Assembly (NCBI GenBank): GCA_024256265.1
Contig: JACGUK010000006.1
Span: 1-64,000, forward strand
DNA length: 64,000 nucleotides
Direction: 5' to 3'
DNA from: an archaeon
Lineage (GTDB): Archaea > Thermoproteota > Nitrososphaeria > Nitrososphaerales > JACAEJ01
Positions 7,331 to 16,193 of the stretch are shown here, one piece after another (position 1 is the first letter of the stretch; each line of letters starts with the position of its first letter). A program made the translations under genes and the position numbers. The notes beneath the pieces were generated by a model. It did no database searches, was not told the DNA's origin, and saw nothing but the letters and a program-made list of their open reading frames with translations.

Positions 7331-9496
7331 TTGAAGCTCCCTAAGATTCAAAATTTACAAAAGATAGTAAGAAAACCTAAGATAAAAAGGCGTAATCTGT
7401 TAATATCTTTAGTGCTAATAATATCATTCTCATCTGCTTTTATGATAAGAATGGCTCCTGCAGAGTATGGATTTTATTTGAATGAATTCGATCCTTACTA
7501 TGATTACTATGCAGCTAATTTTATTGTAGATAATGCTGAAAAACATGGATTAGGAGTAATATTATCAGATGATCCAAACATAAATTACTTTAAATGGAAT
7601 GATAATATGACATGGTACCCAGAAGGTCGTTCTGTAGCTTCTACATCTCAAGCAGGTTTACATTTTGCTGGTGCAATGCTATACTTGCTCTTCAAAGATT
7701 TTTTTGGAATAAATATTTCTCTTTATGATTTTCTTATTTTATTCCCAGTCTTCTTTGGAGCCCTAACAGTATTCGCAATATTCCTCCTTACAAGAAAGAT
7801 TTCAGGAACTGGTGCAGGTCTTCTTGCCTCTTTAATAGTAGCCTTCTCCACCCCATTGATAACAAGAGGAAACCTTGGTTGGTTTAAATCAGAGCCCTTT
7901 GCCCTATTCTTAACTGTTCTCTCAGCATATTTCTTCTTATCCATATTCAGCCCAAGGGTAACAAAAGTTGGTCTTGCTTGGAGAGCAATATTATCAGGTC
8001 TTTTGCTAGGCTATGCAAATGCATCTTGGGGAGGGGTTCAGTACTTTAATGGTATAATGGGTCTAGTTTTGTTAATTTCTCCTTTTCTTGATGTCGATTT
8101 AAAGAGAGTAATATATTCTGGTAGCATGTTCATTACATCAGACCTAATAGTAAGCTCTGCCTTTCCAAGACCTGGACCTAGTATAATATCTACTTCAGGT
8201 ATTATTTTATTTGCTGGTCTTGCCTTTGCCATGCTAGGTTTTTACGTGAAAAGTGTAACAGAGCCAAAGAATCATAGAAAAGCTCTCATAGCTTCTTTAG
8301 TAGCTTTAGCATTACTCGGTCTATTCATCATGAGTTCTGGCTTGATACCAGGGCTTAGCGGTAGATACCTTACAGCCATATTCCCATTCCAAAGGACTGC
8401 TGATCCTTTAGTAGAATCAGTGGCTGAGCACCAAACTTCATCAAGTGTTAATTTCTTCACTTCATTTTGGATTTTAATCTTCTTAGGTGCCTTCGGAGCT
8501 TTTATAATGTTAAAGAAGAGGACGATATTTTCAGCCTATGCCTTAATCTTAGGAATCACTTCTCTTTACGTAGCCTCATCTTTCTCTAGGCTCATGGTAT
8601 ACTCTTCTATAGCATTTGCTATATTGGCTGGTGTGGGCTTCAGCGAGCTATCATCTTCTCTTCTCAAGCCTACAGCCCCCCTCATAGCAAGAAAGAAGGT
8701 AAGAGCTTATGCAGTAAGGTCTGAGGTAAAGGTTATCTCTGCAGTCTTTATTATAGCCATTCTAGCCTCTGCCAATTATTATTGGATACCACAGTACGAT
8801 ATGCCTGTCACTATAGCCATTTCAGGCTTACAATACGATCCAGGCCCACAGTATACTCCTGTAACAGACTGGCTAGAGGCATTAACATGGATAAGAGAGA
8901 ATACTCCTAGGGATGCTGTAATAATAGCATGGTGGGACTGGGGCTACTGGATAACTGTAATGGGAAATAGGACTAGCTTGGCTGATAATGCAACGATAAA
9001 CTCTACTCGAATACAACAGATAGGTAGGCTACTCATGTCAAATGAAACTGAGGCTAAGGGGATTATTGAACAGCTTGTAGGGGATAGACCATTAAATCAT
9101 ACTTACATAGCGATTCTTTTCTCAGCCACTAAGTATCAGGGTTATGTATTGATAGGAGGGTATCCACCATACCTTTTGAACTTGGGCGGGGATGAAGGGA
9201 AGATAAGCTGGTTTGCCTCGATTCCTCGCCTTAAAGTATCACAATTCATTGGTAATGATGGACTACCGACTGAGTACTTCTGGAACAATACTTTGCTGGG
9301 CAAGATGTTCCCATTGAATTACAATAAGAGTGAGTCAGACCTCTTAAAAGAAGAGTGGGGAATCCCTACTTCTTTTCCGGCTCAGATAGGCAGATACACC
9401 ATAAAGTATCAAGATGGTAGTGGTCTTTTGAAGCTTGCTTTTGCCTCCTCTTACAAGAGCTATGCCCAAGTCTTAATCTATCAAGTTGTAGGATAA
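7331..9496 (+). CDS. aglB: Oligosaccharyltransferase AglB (STT3 family)
   Basis: A 721-residue membrane enzyme that transfers the lipid-linked glycan to Asn-X-Ser/Thr sites on the outer face of the cell membrane. The first external loop keeps the acidic pair motif (NEFDPYYDYYA, near residue 53). About 11-13 hydrophobic segments follow, and the catalytic WWDWG motif is at residues 534-538 before the C-terminal soluble domain. The start is TTG 7331. It sits outside any large glycosylation cluster here, but a GlcNAc-1-P transferase and sugar enzymes lie 20 kb downstream. STT3 assignment is confident. Confidence 0.95.
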   Translation: MKLPKIQNLQKIVRKPKIKRRNLLISLVLIISFSSAFMIRMAPAEYGFYLNEFDPYYDYYAANFIVDNAEKHGLGVILSDDPNINYFKWNDNMTWYPEGRSVASTSQAGLHFAGAMLYLLFKDFFGINISLYDFLILFPVFFGALTVFAIFLLTRKISGTGAGLLASLIVAFSTPLITRGNLGWFKSEPFALFLTVLSAYFFLSIFSPRVTKVGLAWRAILSGLLLGYANASWGGVQYFNGIMGLVLLISPFLDVDLKRVIYSGSMFITSDLIVSSAFPRPGPSIISTSGIILFAGLAFAMLGFYVKSVTEPKNHRKALIASLVALALLGLFIMSSGLIPGLSGRYLTAIFPFQRTADPLVESVAEHQTSSSVNFFTSFWILIFLGAFGAFIMLKKRTIFSAYALILGITSLYVASSFSRLMVYSSIAFAILAGVGFSELSSSLLKPTAPLIARKKVRAYAVRSEVKVISAVFIIAILASANYYWIPQYDMPVTIAISGLQYDPGPQYTPVTDWLEALTWIRENTPRDAVIIAWWDWGYWITVMGNRTSLADNATINSTRIQQIGRLLMSNETEAKGIIEQLVGDRPLNHTYIAILFSATKYQGYVLIGGYPPYLLNLGGDEGKISWFASIPRLKVSQFIGNDGLPTEYFWNNTLLGKMFPLNYNKSESDLLKEEWGIPTSFPAQIGRYTIKYQDGSGLLKLAFASSYKSYAQVLIYQVVG

Positions 9497-9625
9497 ACTA
9501 GACTATATTATGCCTCTTACTTTACTGCAAAGCTTAACATAAAGAGATTTTTACTTGGCTCTCCCATGCATACAACTTTAAATTTGAGTTAAGATTCTAT
9601 TAATTAATAGTGGGTTTTATCCTTT

Positions 9626-10096
9626 ATGAAGAAGGAAGAGGAAGAAGAGATTTCAATAAGAGACATGACCATAGACGATCTACCGAGAGTCTTTCATATC
9701 GGGGAAGAGGTCTTTACTAGTGAGAGATTCCCCTTGATGTATAGAACTTGGGATCAATTTGAAATAGCTTCTCTGTATACTACTGATGCAGAATTCTGTG
9801 TTGTGGCTGAAAGGAATAAAAAAGTAATAGGTTTTGCTATGGCTACTACAATAAAGAAACCTCGATCAGCATGGAAGTATGGATACTTGGCTTGGCTTGG
9901 GGTGAAGAAAAGGTATCATAGGCATGGAGTTGGTGAAAAAATGTATAGAGAGGTAGAGAAAAGGTTGGAAGAAGCAGGAATAAGGATGATGATAGCAGAT
10001 ACTGAGCAAGGGAATGTTGAAGCATTGAACTTCTTTAAAAAGATGGGCTTTAATACAGCAAAAGAGCATATATGGATGACAAAGACTCTTAAATGA
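9626..10096 (+). CDS. GNAT family N-acetyltransferase
   Basis: A 156-residue acetyltransferase of the RimI-like GNAT type. The acetyl-CoA pyrophosphate loop is seen as KRYHRHGVGEKMYREVEKRLE (R/Q-x-x-G-x-G/A), and the C-terminal GNVEALNFFKKMGF segment is characteristic. The substrate could be a protein N-terminus or a small molecule; the sequence does not decide. It faces the convergent Nop10 operon with only 5 bp between the genes. Confidence 0.85.
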   Translation: MKKEEEEEISIRDMTIDDLPRVFHIGEEVFTSERFPLMYRTWDQFEIASLYTTDAEFCVVAERNKKVIGFAMATTIKKPRSAWKYGYLAWLGVKKRYHRHGVGEKMYREVEKRLEEAGIRMMIADTEQGNVEALNFFKKMGFNTAKEHIWMTKTLK

Positions 10097-10101
10097 AAAA
10101 A

Positions 10102-10278
10102 TTATTCTTTCTTTTCTAAATACCTGTCTCTAACCCTATACCTAGCATATTTGTCATCAGGAGAGAACTTGGCAGGATGAGGAGAAATAGTCTCGCTTCC
10201 ACATTTAGGGCATTGCTTTTTCAATGTATAAAAATTACAAGTTGGGCATTTCCTCAGCAATTTCTCCAAAGGCATCAT
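10102..10278 (-). CDS. nop10: H/ACA ribonucleoprotein protein Nop10
   Basis: A 58-residue protein, short but unmistakable: CPTC...CPKCG forms the zinc ribbon, followed by the conserved HPAKFSPDDKYARYR tail. Nop10 binds Cbf5 and is needed for guide-RNA-directed pseudouridylation. Its start overlaps the aIF2alpha stop (ATGATG with TGA inside), so translation is coupled. The order L44e-S27e-aIF2alpha-Nop10 is the ancestral archaeal operon. Its partner Cbf5 is at 62.2 kb. Confidence 0.93.
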   Translation of the reverse strand: MMPLEKLLRKCPTCNFYTLKKQCPKCGSETISPHPAKFSPDDKYARYRVRDRYLEKKE

Positions 10279-11060
10279 CTTTCTCTCTCGAAAGAGAAGC
10301 TCCCTCCCTTCTTTTTGATGCTCTCCCTTACTTTTTGAGTGCTTATCTCCAATGCTTTCTCAGCTATCTTATAGTTCTCAGCCTTTACCTCTATCCTATA
10401 CCTTGGTGCACCCAGATACTTTATATCAATCTCAGCTCCACCACTCTTTACATTTTCAGCCTCCAATAGAACTGATTTTATTATATCTATCCCGTCAGGC
10501 AAGTCAGATTTTAATTCGATAACTCCATGAACCTTAACAGTTGGGATGATTATCTTCTCTTTTGCTATAGTCTCTAAATTAGAAGCATAATCTTGTGGTA
10601 GATTCAATTTTTGAAGGACCTTTATACCCTTTCTCGAAACTTCTTCTACAGCATCATATAAAGCCCCAAATTCCTCCATCAAAAGCTCCCTATACTTCTT
10701 GCCTGTCTCCTCGTTTAGATTTAGCTTGCTTTCTACGAGCTTCATTACGCTATCCGCCTTCTCAGCCTTCTTTGTCTCTACGAGCTTCTCTCTTCTCTCC
10801 TCGCCAGTAACCTGCCTTAAGGATAAGTCTATCTCCTTCCTTTGCTTGCTGACTCTTATGACCTTAAGGACTATCTTTTGTCCTAGCCTCACATACCTCT
10901 CTATACTTTTTACCCATCCTGTTGATATTTCAGATATGTGCAAGAATCCATTCATGTCCTCATACTCATCTAGTGTCACGTAAGCACCATGAGTAGTTAT
11001 ACTTCTAACAGTTGCCAGTACAAGCTCTCCTTCTTCAGGCAAACGTGATACTGTTTCCAT
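10275..11060 (-). CDS. eif2a: Translation initiation factor 2 subunit alpha
   Basis: A 261-residue aIF2alpha, part of the ternary complex that brings initiator tRNA to the small ribosomal subunit. An N-terminal S1/OB-fold (GELVLATVRSITTHGAYVTL, then GFLHISEIS) is followed by a helical domain and a C-terminal alpha-beta domain (IDIKYLGAPRYRIEVKAENY). It lies two bases after the S27e stop and overlaps nop10. Length and order are normal for Archaea. Confidence 0.95.
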   Translation of the reverse strand: METVSRLPEEGELVLATVRSITTHGAYVTLDEYEDMNGFLHISEISTGWVKSIERYVRLGQKIVLKVIRVSKQRKEIDLSLRQVTGEERREKLVETKKAEKADSVMKLVESKLNLNEETGKKYRELLMEEFGALYDAVEEVSRKGIKVLQKLNLPQDYASNLETIAKEKIIIPTVKVHGVIELKSDLPDGIDIIKSVLLEAENVKSGGAEIDIKYLGAPRYRIEVKAENYKIAEKALEISTQKVRESIKKKGGSFSFERER

Positions 11061-11061
11061 C

Positions 11062-11259
11062 TCAATCTAGCCTTTTTAATACAGCACCAAATATCTTAGC
11101 CTTGCCGCCTGTCCTCTGAGCGATAAGGCTATCACATACTTTACACTTTATATCTACTGTTGGCGATGAGAATACAACTTGCTCATTGCCACAATTGGAG
11201 CATCTGACGAGAAGGAAGGCGCTTCTTGATTTTGGTATAAGTATCCTCTCTTTTTTCAT
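11062..11259 (-). CDS. rps27e: Ribosomal protein S27e (eS27)
   Basis: A 65-residue zinc-ribbon ribosomal protein. It has CSNCGNEQVVFS and CKVCDSLIAQRTGGKAKI, the expected C-x2-C pairs and the conserved TGGKA segment. It is in the L44e-S27e-aIF2alpha-Nop10 operon, 11 bases after L44e. Confidence 0.95.
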   Translation of the reverse strand: MKKERILIPKSRSAFLLVRCSNCGNEQVVFSSPTVDIKCKVCDSLIAQRTGGKAKIFGAVLKRLD

Positions 11260-11270
11260 AAGATCGCCCC

Positions 11271-11576
11271 TTATTGAACAATCTCCATCTTCTTTAGTCT
11301 AATTCCATACCTTACAACTTGATACCCGCAATCCTTGCATTTGAACTTCAATGTCTGCTTCTTTGTAGTCTTAGCACTTCTTTTCAACTCTGGGAATTTT
11401 TGTCCTCCATACCCTTTTTTATCTTCAGCATGGTGCCTTGTTCCTTGAGCCATAGATCTTTCTTTACCCTTCTTATAAATAGCTACGCTATGGACTGTGT
11501 GGCGCTTGCAACGAGGGCAATAAGTTCTTATCTCTTTTGGAACTTTCAATTTGTATACCTTCTTAAGGCTTTTCAA
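11271..11576 (-). CDS. rpl44e: Ribosomal protein L44e (eL42)
   Basis: A 101-residue zinc-binding large-subunit protein near the E site. It shows VPKEIRTYCPRCKRHTVH at the N-terminus and FKCKDCGYQ at the C-terminus, together the four zinc cysteines. The frame starts at TTG 11576, adding about 12 residues before the conserved core; no closer start codon is obvious. First gene of its operon. Confidence 0.93.
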   Translation of the reverse strand: MKSLKKVYKLKVPKEIRTYCPRCKRHTVHSVAIYKKGKERSMAQGTRHHAEDKKGYGGQKFPELKRSAKTTKKQTLKFKCKDCGYQVVRYGIRLKKMEIVQ

Positions 11577-11740
11577 TAAATTTTTGGGTTTTTATCAGTA
11601 TATGAATTTAACCCTCATCATATTGCCCACTTTATTCTCATAATTATCATTAAGCTTTAGTAGTTAAGCAGAGAGTATGTTAAGCCTTTATCTTTTAGGC
11701 TCTCTACTCCCCGTATTTCAACTTAAATTTTTACCAGAAA

Positions 11741-11771
11741 AATTATATATCTATATCAATATGTTGATATA
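11741..11771 (+). promoter_or_regulatory. vapBC promoter with palindromic operator
   Basis: AATTATATATC at 11741-11751 is a TATA box. It abuts a perfect inverted repeat, TATATCAA and TTGATATA, with a four-base spacer (11752-11771). The palindrome ends two bases before the vapB ATG. VapB-type antitoxins usually bind such palindromes to repress their own operon; that role here is inferred. Confidence 0.65.
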
Positions 11772-11773
11772 GG

Positions 11774-11998
11774 ATGGCTAAGACTATAGCAGTTTCTGAC
11801 GAAGTATATGAGATGTTGCAGAGAGCAAAGCTTCCTGGAGAGAGCTTCTCAGAGGTGATAAAGCGAAGTTTAAAGCGAGGGAGCAAACTCATGGACATAT
11901 TCGGGAGTCACACTATAAGCAAGGAAGACTGGGAGGAGGTCAAGCGTATTCTTCATAAGGCTCAGATAAGAACTGTTAAAGAGCTCAGAGATCGATGA
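11774..11998 (+). CDS. vapB: VapB-type antitoxin (DUF217)
   Basis: A 74-residue archaeal antitoxin. The N-terminal MAKTIAVSDEVYEMLQRAK has the ribbon-helix-helix-like pattern, and GESFSEVIKRSLKRG is the typical DUF217 motif. The C-terminus would wrap the PIN toxin. It overlaps vapC by an ATGA junction and is preceded by a palindromic operator. Confidence 0.85.
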   Translation: MAKTIAVSDEVYEMLQRAKLPGESFSEVIKRSLKRGSKLMDIFGSHTISKEDWEEVKRILHKAQIRTVKELRDR

Positions 11999-12411
11999 TT
12001 TTGAGAATCTTTGACACTACCTTCATCATTGACTTGATCAACTCTGATCCTGAAGCAGCTAGCATAGCTAGAAAAGTGGATGAGGAAGGTAGCTTCGCAG
12101 GAATTTCCGTAATTTCAGCTCATGAGTACCTATTCGGCATCTATTATAGGTACTTTGGCAACGAAAAAGAGCTTAGGAAACGATTATCTTCAGCCAAAAG
12201 AGACTTGAGCAGGTTCGGGATTCTGCCTCTCACATACGATATAGTTGAAATAAGCTCTAAGATTCATGCCCATTTAGAGCGTTCAGGAGAGGTTATAGGC
12301 ATCAATGATATCTACATAGCGTCTACAGCGCTTTTCTATAAACTCAGAGTTGTGACCAGAAACATTGAGGACTTTAAGCGCATATCAGGTCTAGAGATAG
12401 AAACTTACTAA
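11995..12411 (+). CDS. vapC: VapC-type PIN-domain ribonuclease toxin
   Basis: A 138-residue PIN-domain protein with the acidic catalytic set: D7 in IFDTTFIIDLI, the Glu in SAHEYLFG, the Asp in GINDIYIAS, and the Asn/Asp region in TRNIEDF. PIN toxins of this type cleave tRNA or rRNA. It is coupled to the upstream VapB by overlapping start and stop. The active site appears complete, so the toxin is probably functional. Confidence 0.88.
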   Translation: MILRIFDTTFIIDLINSDPEAASIARKVDEEGSFAGISVISAHEYLFGIYYRYFGNEKELRKRLSSAKRDLSRFGILPLTYDIVEISSKIHAHLERSGEVIGINDIYIASTALFYKLRVVTRNIEDFKRISGLEIETY

Positions 12412-12430
12412 AAGAGAATTACTATTTAGC

Positions 12431-12991
12431 TTACTCCTTATATTCATCCATCCATATCTCACTTACTATGTTCTGCTTTATCAATGGTTTAGCATTTTCT
12501 GAAGGGATGATGGCAACATCCTCTTTGTTAAAAGGACCATATTTCTTTAAATCTATGCCTATTATTGATGGAGTAGGTTGTAAAAATCTAACTATAGTAA
12601 ATCTTGATGATAACTCCTCAGATATGGCATCCAGTTTAGAAGGCTGACCCTTTTTTATAGCCAAGCCTACTTTCTTCCATCTCCTATCAAACAAGGATAA
12701 AGGCTCTATTACGTATCTTTCCTCAGAAGTTAGATTATCTGTATCATTTAGATGAGATGCTTTCTTAATTCTTAATTCGATCAGCCTACTGGTCAACCTT
12801 TCAATAAGTTCTCTCTCTTTTAATGCTAAGTTGCTCACAATACTCTTCTCATTCTGATCTATTCCATTTAGTATTTTCTTCATATAAGTTGCAACTTCTT
12901 TATAGAAATTCTTTGGTATCTTTACCAATTTATCGCTCTTTGATTCTAACTCTATCAATTCGTAAATCCTATTCAAAATCGATTCACTCAT
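12431..12991 (-). CDS. GINS complex subunit (Gins51/Sld5-like)
   Basis: A 186-residue protein with the archaeal GINS layout: an N-terminal helical A domain (IPKNFYKEVATYMKKIL...ALKERELIERLTSRLIELRIKKA) and a small C-terminal beta B domain (FTIVRFLQPTPSIIGIDLKKYGPFNKEDVAIIP). GINS links the MCM helicase to primase at the replication fork. It overlaps the end of priS (ATGAGTGA), the conserved archaeal neighbourhood, which supports the call. I placed the start at ATG 12991 rather than the TTG two codons before. Confidence 0.85.
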   Translation of the reverse strand: MSESILNRIYELIELESKSDKLVKIPKNFYKEVATYMKKILNGIDQNEKSIVSNLALKERELIERLTSRLIELRIKKASHLNDTDNLTSEERYVIEPLSLFDRRWKKVGLAIKKGQPSKLDAISEELSSRFTIVRFLQPTPSIIGIDLKKYGPFNKEDVAIIPSENAKPLIKQNIVSEIWMDEYKE

Positions 12992-14156
12992 AATCAATCA
13001 CCTTTGCCAAACCCTTCCCCATTAAGTAAACAGAAGCCATTAATGGTAATGTAACCTTTTCTGAATTATATGGTCCAAAAGAATTACCTCTTAAAGTGAA
13101 TTTTGGAGCATTATCGACGAATATTTTTACAGGCTCTTCACTTAATACAACTGCATCTATCAAGGGATCAAAGGATATTAGATCATCACACTTCTTTTTT
13201 AGCATGCCAGTATTACCATGTAGTGTATTAGGTAGCCTGAAGATTCTATGAATATCTGTTGTGACCATAACGTCTATCTTAGCGCTTAACTTATTTGTGA
13301 TCTCTTTGATAAAGCCTTCAAAACTCTTATAACCCATCTTCCCATATGCATATAGAATCTTATCCCTTACATCTTTGCTAGCCTCGTTATAACCTTCTAA
13401 TTCTAACTTTGTAAAGAACTCAGCTATTCTACCTCTCCATCCTGGCTCATTGGTTAATGGTAACGATCTACGCATATCATCATATGAAGCTCCTTTTGAG
13501 ATGCCAAGACTCTCTAAACTCAAGCCCATGCCAGAGATATAATCTGATATTTCATTCCTTGCCAATTGATCCAATTTTTCTAAAGCGCCTCCCTCCACTG
13601 TCACATGGTATCCTCGGCTCCCTGAGAAGTGAACCTTAATTTTCTCCTTTGAGATGCCAAAATCCTCTAAAAGAAAATCTATCAACTTTATTGCTTCATT
13701 TTTCGTAGCATCTAAACATGAATTACAGACCCAATTCTTCTCATCTATTCTATTGCTTCCACATTTTGGGCATTTCTCAGGTCTCTTACCTTTGCCCATA
13801 AAGTTGCAATCCTTACAAACCCAGCTATCATGCTCCTCTTTGCACTCTGTTGGTATGGCATCAGCATCTATATCGAAGATCAAATCAGCTCCTTTCCAGC
13901 CTTTCTCATCCATTGTAAGGGTTGGCTCATAGTAATAAGCACAAGAATAATAGACTGAATGAGGGGCTTCTTTGATAAGAAATACTCTTAGTTCTCCCTC
14001 AGTTTGAAAGGATAAATGTCTGATCATGACCTTATCGAAGGACATATACCCAAATTCCCTCTCGTTCATCCTGATAGGAGCATTTACCTTTCCTGAGTTC
14101 TTAAAGTAAAATTCTCTAAAGGTTTGCTTCAAAAATGCTATAGTTTTATCATCCAT
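12984..14156 (-). CDS. priS: DNA primase small (catalytic) subunit
   Basis: A 390-residue archaeo-eukaryotic primase catalytic subunit. The catalytic carboxylates lie in LIFDIDADA, followed by a zinc knuckle (CKDC...CPKCG...CNSCLDA) and the HFSGSRGYHVT motif. It makes RNA (and possibly DNA) primers with PriL. The start is taken at ATG 14156; a TTG four codons upstream is possible and would sit 7 bp after priL. Gene order PriL-PriS-GINS links priming to helicase coupling. Confidence 0.95.
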   Translation of the reverse strand: MDDKTIAFLKQTFREFYFKNSGKVNAPIRMNEREFGYMSFDKVMIRHLSFQTEGELRVFLIKEAPHSVYYSCAYYYEPTLTMDEKGWKGADLIFDIDADAIPTECKEEHDSWVCKDCNFMGKGKRPEKCPKCGSNRIDEKNWVCNSCLDATKNEAIKLIDFLLEDFGISKEKIKVHFSGSRGYHVTVEGGALEKLDQLARNEISDYISGMGLSLESLGISKGASYDDMRRSLPLTNEPGWRGRIAEFFTKLELEGYNEASKDVRDKILYAYGKMGYKSFEGFIKEITNKLSAKIDVMVTTDIHRIFRLPNTLHGNTGMLKKKCDDLISFDPLIDAVVLSEEPVKIFVDNAPKFTLRGNSFGPYNSEKVTLPLMASVYLMGKGLAKVIDYE

Positions 14157-14174
14157 ACTTATCGCCAATTATAT

Positions 14175-15200
14175 TCAATCATTAGACTTTTTCTTCTTAG
14201 GCTCTACAGGCTTTCTTCCGAATTGAAGAGGGTTCTTTATTCTAGCACATAAAATCTCATCCTTAAAACATAGCCCGTGAGTAATTAAAGTTCTGCAACT
14301 TGGCACTTTGTATCGCCTTCTACCTCCCCTCATGCCAGCTATATGCTCGACTTGATATCTTGTTAAGCGTTCACTAAAGTCAGGTACCCTTGGGTAAATA
14401 TTGATCACATCGTCAACAGATTTCCCAATGCCTAGAAGGTAAGATGTGAGAAGGAAGCGTCCATAATGAGGGACGTTCTGCCCTTTTTGGAGCAAATCTA
14501 ATACATGCATTATACAAGGAGGAAACATTTCTGGGGTAACTTCTTGCAACTCCTTTGATGGTACTGGGGGCAGTGCTTTATTTATCTCATCTATAATCTC
14601 CTTCACGTTCTCTGGCATCTTGGGCAATGATAAGCTCTTCATCCTCTCATATACCATCTTTCTTATCTCTTCTCTCATCAACCTTACGAGTTCACGAGTC
14701 TTCACATATACAAAGCCATTTTCAACAATTCTGTTGACGAGCTTCCATTCTGGTTTATGAAAATGAGTTGCTCTCAATAAATATTCAACCATGTTCATCT
14801 TAAAGTCAAAAACATTATGCTCTATGCTTATGAGATCTACATTAAAGGCGCTCTTGAACATATTTGAAATTATGGGCTTCTTCTCTTTCTCGAGCAATCT
14901 TTCAGCCCTTACAGATTCTGCCAAAGAGTATCTATGCATAAAGTAATCAATTCCTATGGCTTTGATAATCATCAAAGCTAATGGGAAGGAGAGAATTTCT
15001 AAATTTGGTTCTGATATTTCAATAGAGATAGAGTTCTTTTGAACTGCCTCCATAACTCTGTTCTTTGCCCTTTCTAATGCTGGTCGATAGTCATCTTGCC
15101 TTAAATCCTCTATGCTCAAGCTCAATTCTTTTACATAATCTCCTGCTTCCTTTAAGAAAGGGTACTTTGCAAGATCCTCTAAACCGAACTCTATCTCCAT
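14175..15200 (-). CDS. priL: DNA primase large subunit
   Basis: A 341-residue PriL. The N-terminal helical domain is followed by the C-terminal iron-sulphur region with four cysteines: in FPPCIMHVL, VPSCRTLITHGLCF and DEILCARIKNP. This domain positions the initiating nucleotide and template. The conserved VPHYGRFLLTSYLL motif is also present. It is immediately upstream of priS on the same strand. Confidence 0.93.
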   Translation of the reverse strand: MEIEFGLEDLAKYPFLKEAGDYVKELSLSIEDLRQDDYRPALERAKNRVMEAVQKNSISIEISEPNLEILSFPLALMIIKAIGIDYFMHRYSLAESVRAERLLEKEKKPIISNMFKSAFNVDLISIEHNVFDFKMNMVEYLLRATHFHKPEWKLVNRIVENGFVYVKTRELVRLMREEIRKMVYERMKSLSLPKMPENVKEIIDEINKALPPVPSKELQEVTPEMFPPCIMHVLDLLQKGQNVPHYGRFLLTSYLLGIGKSVDDVINIYPRVPDFSERLTRYQVEHIAGMRGGRRRYKVPSCRTLITHGLCFKDEILCARIKNPLQFGRKPVEPKKKKSND

Positions 15201-15367
15201 ACTCTATACTCTTTAATGTGATATTACTTCTTAAACAATTCGTTATGATGAAGAGCACAGATACATTATCATGGAAATGTTTCAAAAATGTTTCACTTTT
15301 AATATGTATTTTGTTTCAGCAAACTATCTTATCATGCTTATTGCATAGTATAGTCAGAGTTGATTAG
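15201..15367. other. Intergenic region without a recognisable gene
   Basis: This is the upstream part of a 322-bp gap between priL and the DUF998 gene. It should contain the priL promoter (ACTCTTTAATGTG on the + strand is AT-rich). I see no structured RNA or conserved frame; the remainder of the gap holds the gene fragment at 15368-15520. Confidence 0.4.
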
Positions 15368-15520
15368 ATACAGACTTGGAAGTTAGGAATAATAACGATT
15401 GCCATAGTAGCTCTATTCGGAGCCTTTGCAGTCGTTGCTTATGGATATGGGATGGCTGGAATAGGAATGATGAATGGGCAGTACTCACCGTATAGCAACT
15501 TTGCTGTGCTCGATCGGTAG
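15368..15520 (+). pseudogene. Remnant of a membrane-anchored or secreted protein gene
   Basis: A 50-codon frame reads as an N-terminal transmembrane or signal segment (WKLGIITIAIVALFGAFAVV) followed by a Gly/Met/Tyr-rich stretch (AYGYGMAGIGMMNGQYS) and then a TAG. There is no ATG, GTG or TTG ahead of the hydrophobic segment, so the start is lost, and the frame ends shortly after the leader. It looks like the 5' piece of a small envelope protein gene. It abuts the DUF998 gene, which is also compositionally distinct. Confidence 0.45.
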
Positions 15521-15522
15521 GG

Positions 15523-16107
15523 CTATGATTCCGTAGTTGTAATTGTGTCCCTAGAATAACCGATCAGATGACCGCCGAAACCAACTACCCAGAGCAGAAT
15601 AGGGTAAACAATCATACGCTCCATTCCCCCCTTACCTAGACCAAGATAAGTTTGGGATACGAAGAGAGCAAGTGCCACGAGTGATAATACTCCCAATAGA
15701 ACAGAAAAGTAAGAGAGAGGTGGTTTCTGTAGTTTGTATGACACAATGGCAGACAGCCCCCCGAAACCGAAAGCAATAAGGGCAGAGATAATGTGCATTA
15801 TTCCAGTAGTCTCGGGGAACAATCCCACCCCCATGGCACCGGAACCCGTTAGAGTAAAAAGGACAGATATAAGTCTAGAAGCGAATGCGCGTTGAATGAA
15901 GTAGGCACCAGCTACCACAAATACGCCTAACAAGAACACCGATGAGTTGAAGATAAGAGAAGTAGGTCCAACACCTAGGTCGCTTATGAAATTTACTGAA
16001 ATATTGTAACCTGGGAACAACACTTCTGCTATGACTAATCCCAAAAAAAACTGAACACTGCCAACAAATAGAAGCGCCCCAGCCACCTTTTTATTGTCAT
16101 ACTTCAT
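15523..16107 (-). CDS. DUF998 family membrane protein
   Basis: A 194-residue protein with about six transmembrane segments. The N-terminal GYNISVNFISDLGVGP and the central GLFPETTGIMHIISALIAFG are hallmarks of DUF998, a family of unknown function. Base composition looks visibly more GC-rich than its neighbours by eye. Together with the adjacent broken gene this hints at acquisition by transfer. It stands alone, 86 bp from the short frame at 16194. Confidence 0.8.
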   Translation of the reverse strand: MKYDNKKVAGALLFVGSVQFFLGLVIAEVLFPGYNISVNFISDLGVGPTSLIFNSSVFLLGVFVVAGAYFIQRAFASRLISVLFTLTGSGAMGVGLFPETTGIMHIISALIAFGFGGLSAIVSYKLQKPPLSYFSVLLGVLSLVALALFVSQTYLGLGKGGMERMIVYPILLWVVGFGGHLIGYSRDTITTTES

Positions 16108-16193
16108 AATGCGGGTTAATTGTCTTGACTTTTAAAACTTGCGACAACTAGAAACTAGATCATAGCATGAAAACTCAGAACATAACTGTGCCC

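Noticed and set aside
11641..11710. AGAGAG...AGCCT/AGGCT...CTCT stem upstream of vapBC
   Set aside because: The outer arms are offset by seven bases and no partner structure is evident; not strong enough to call a structured RNA.
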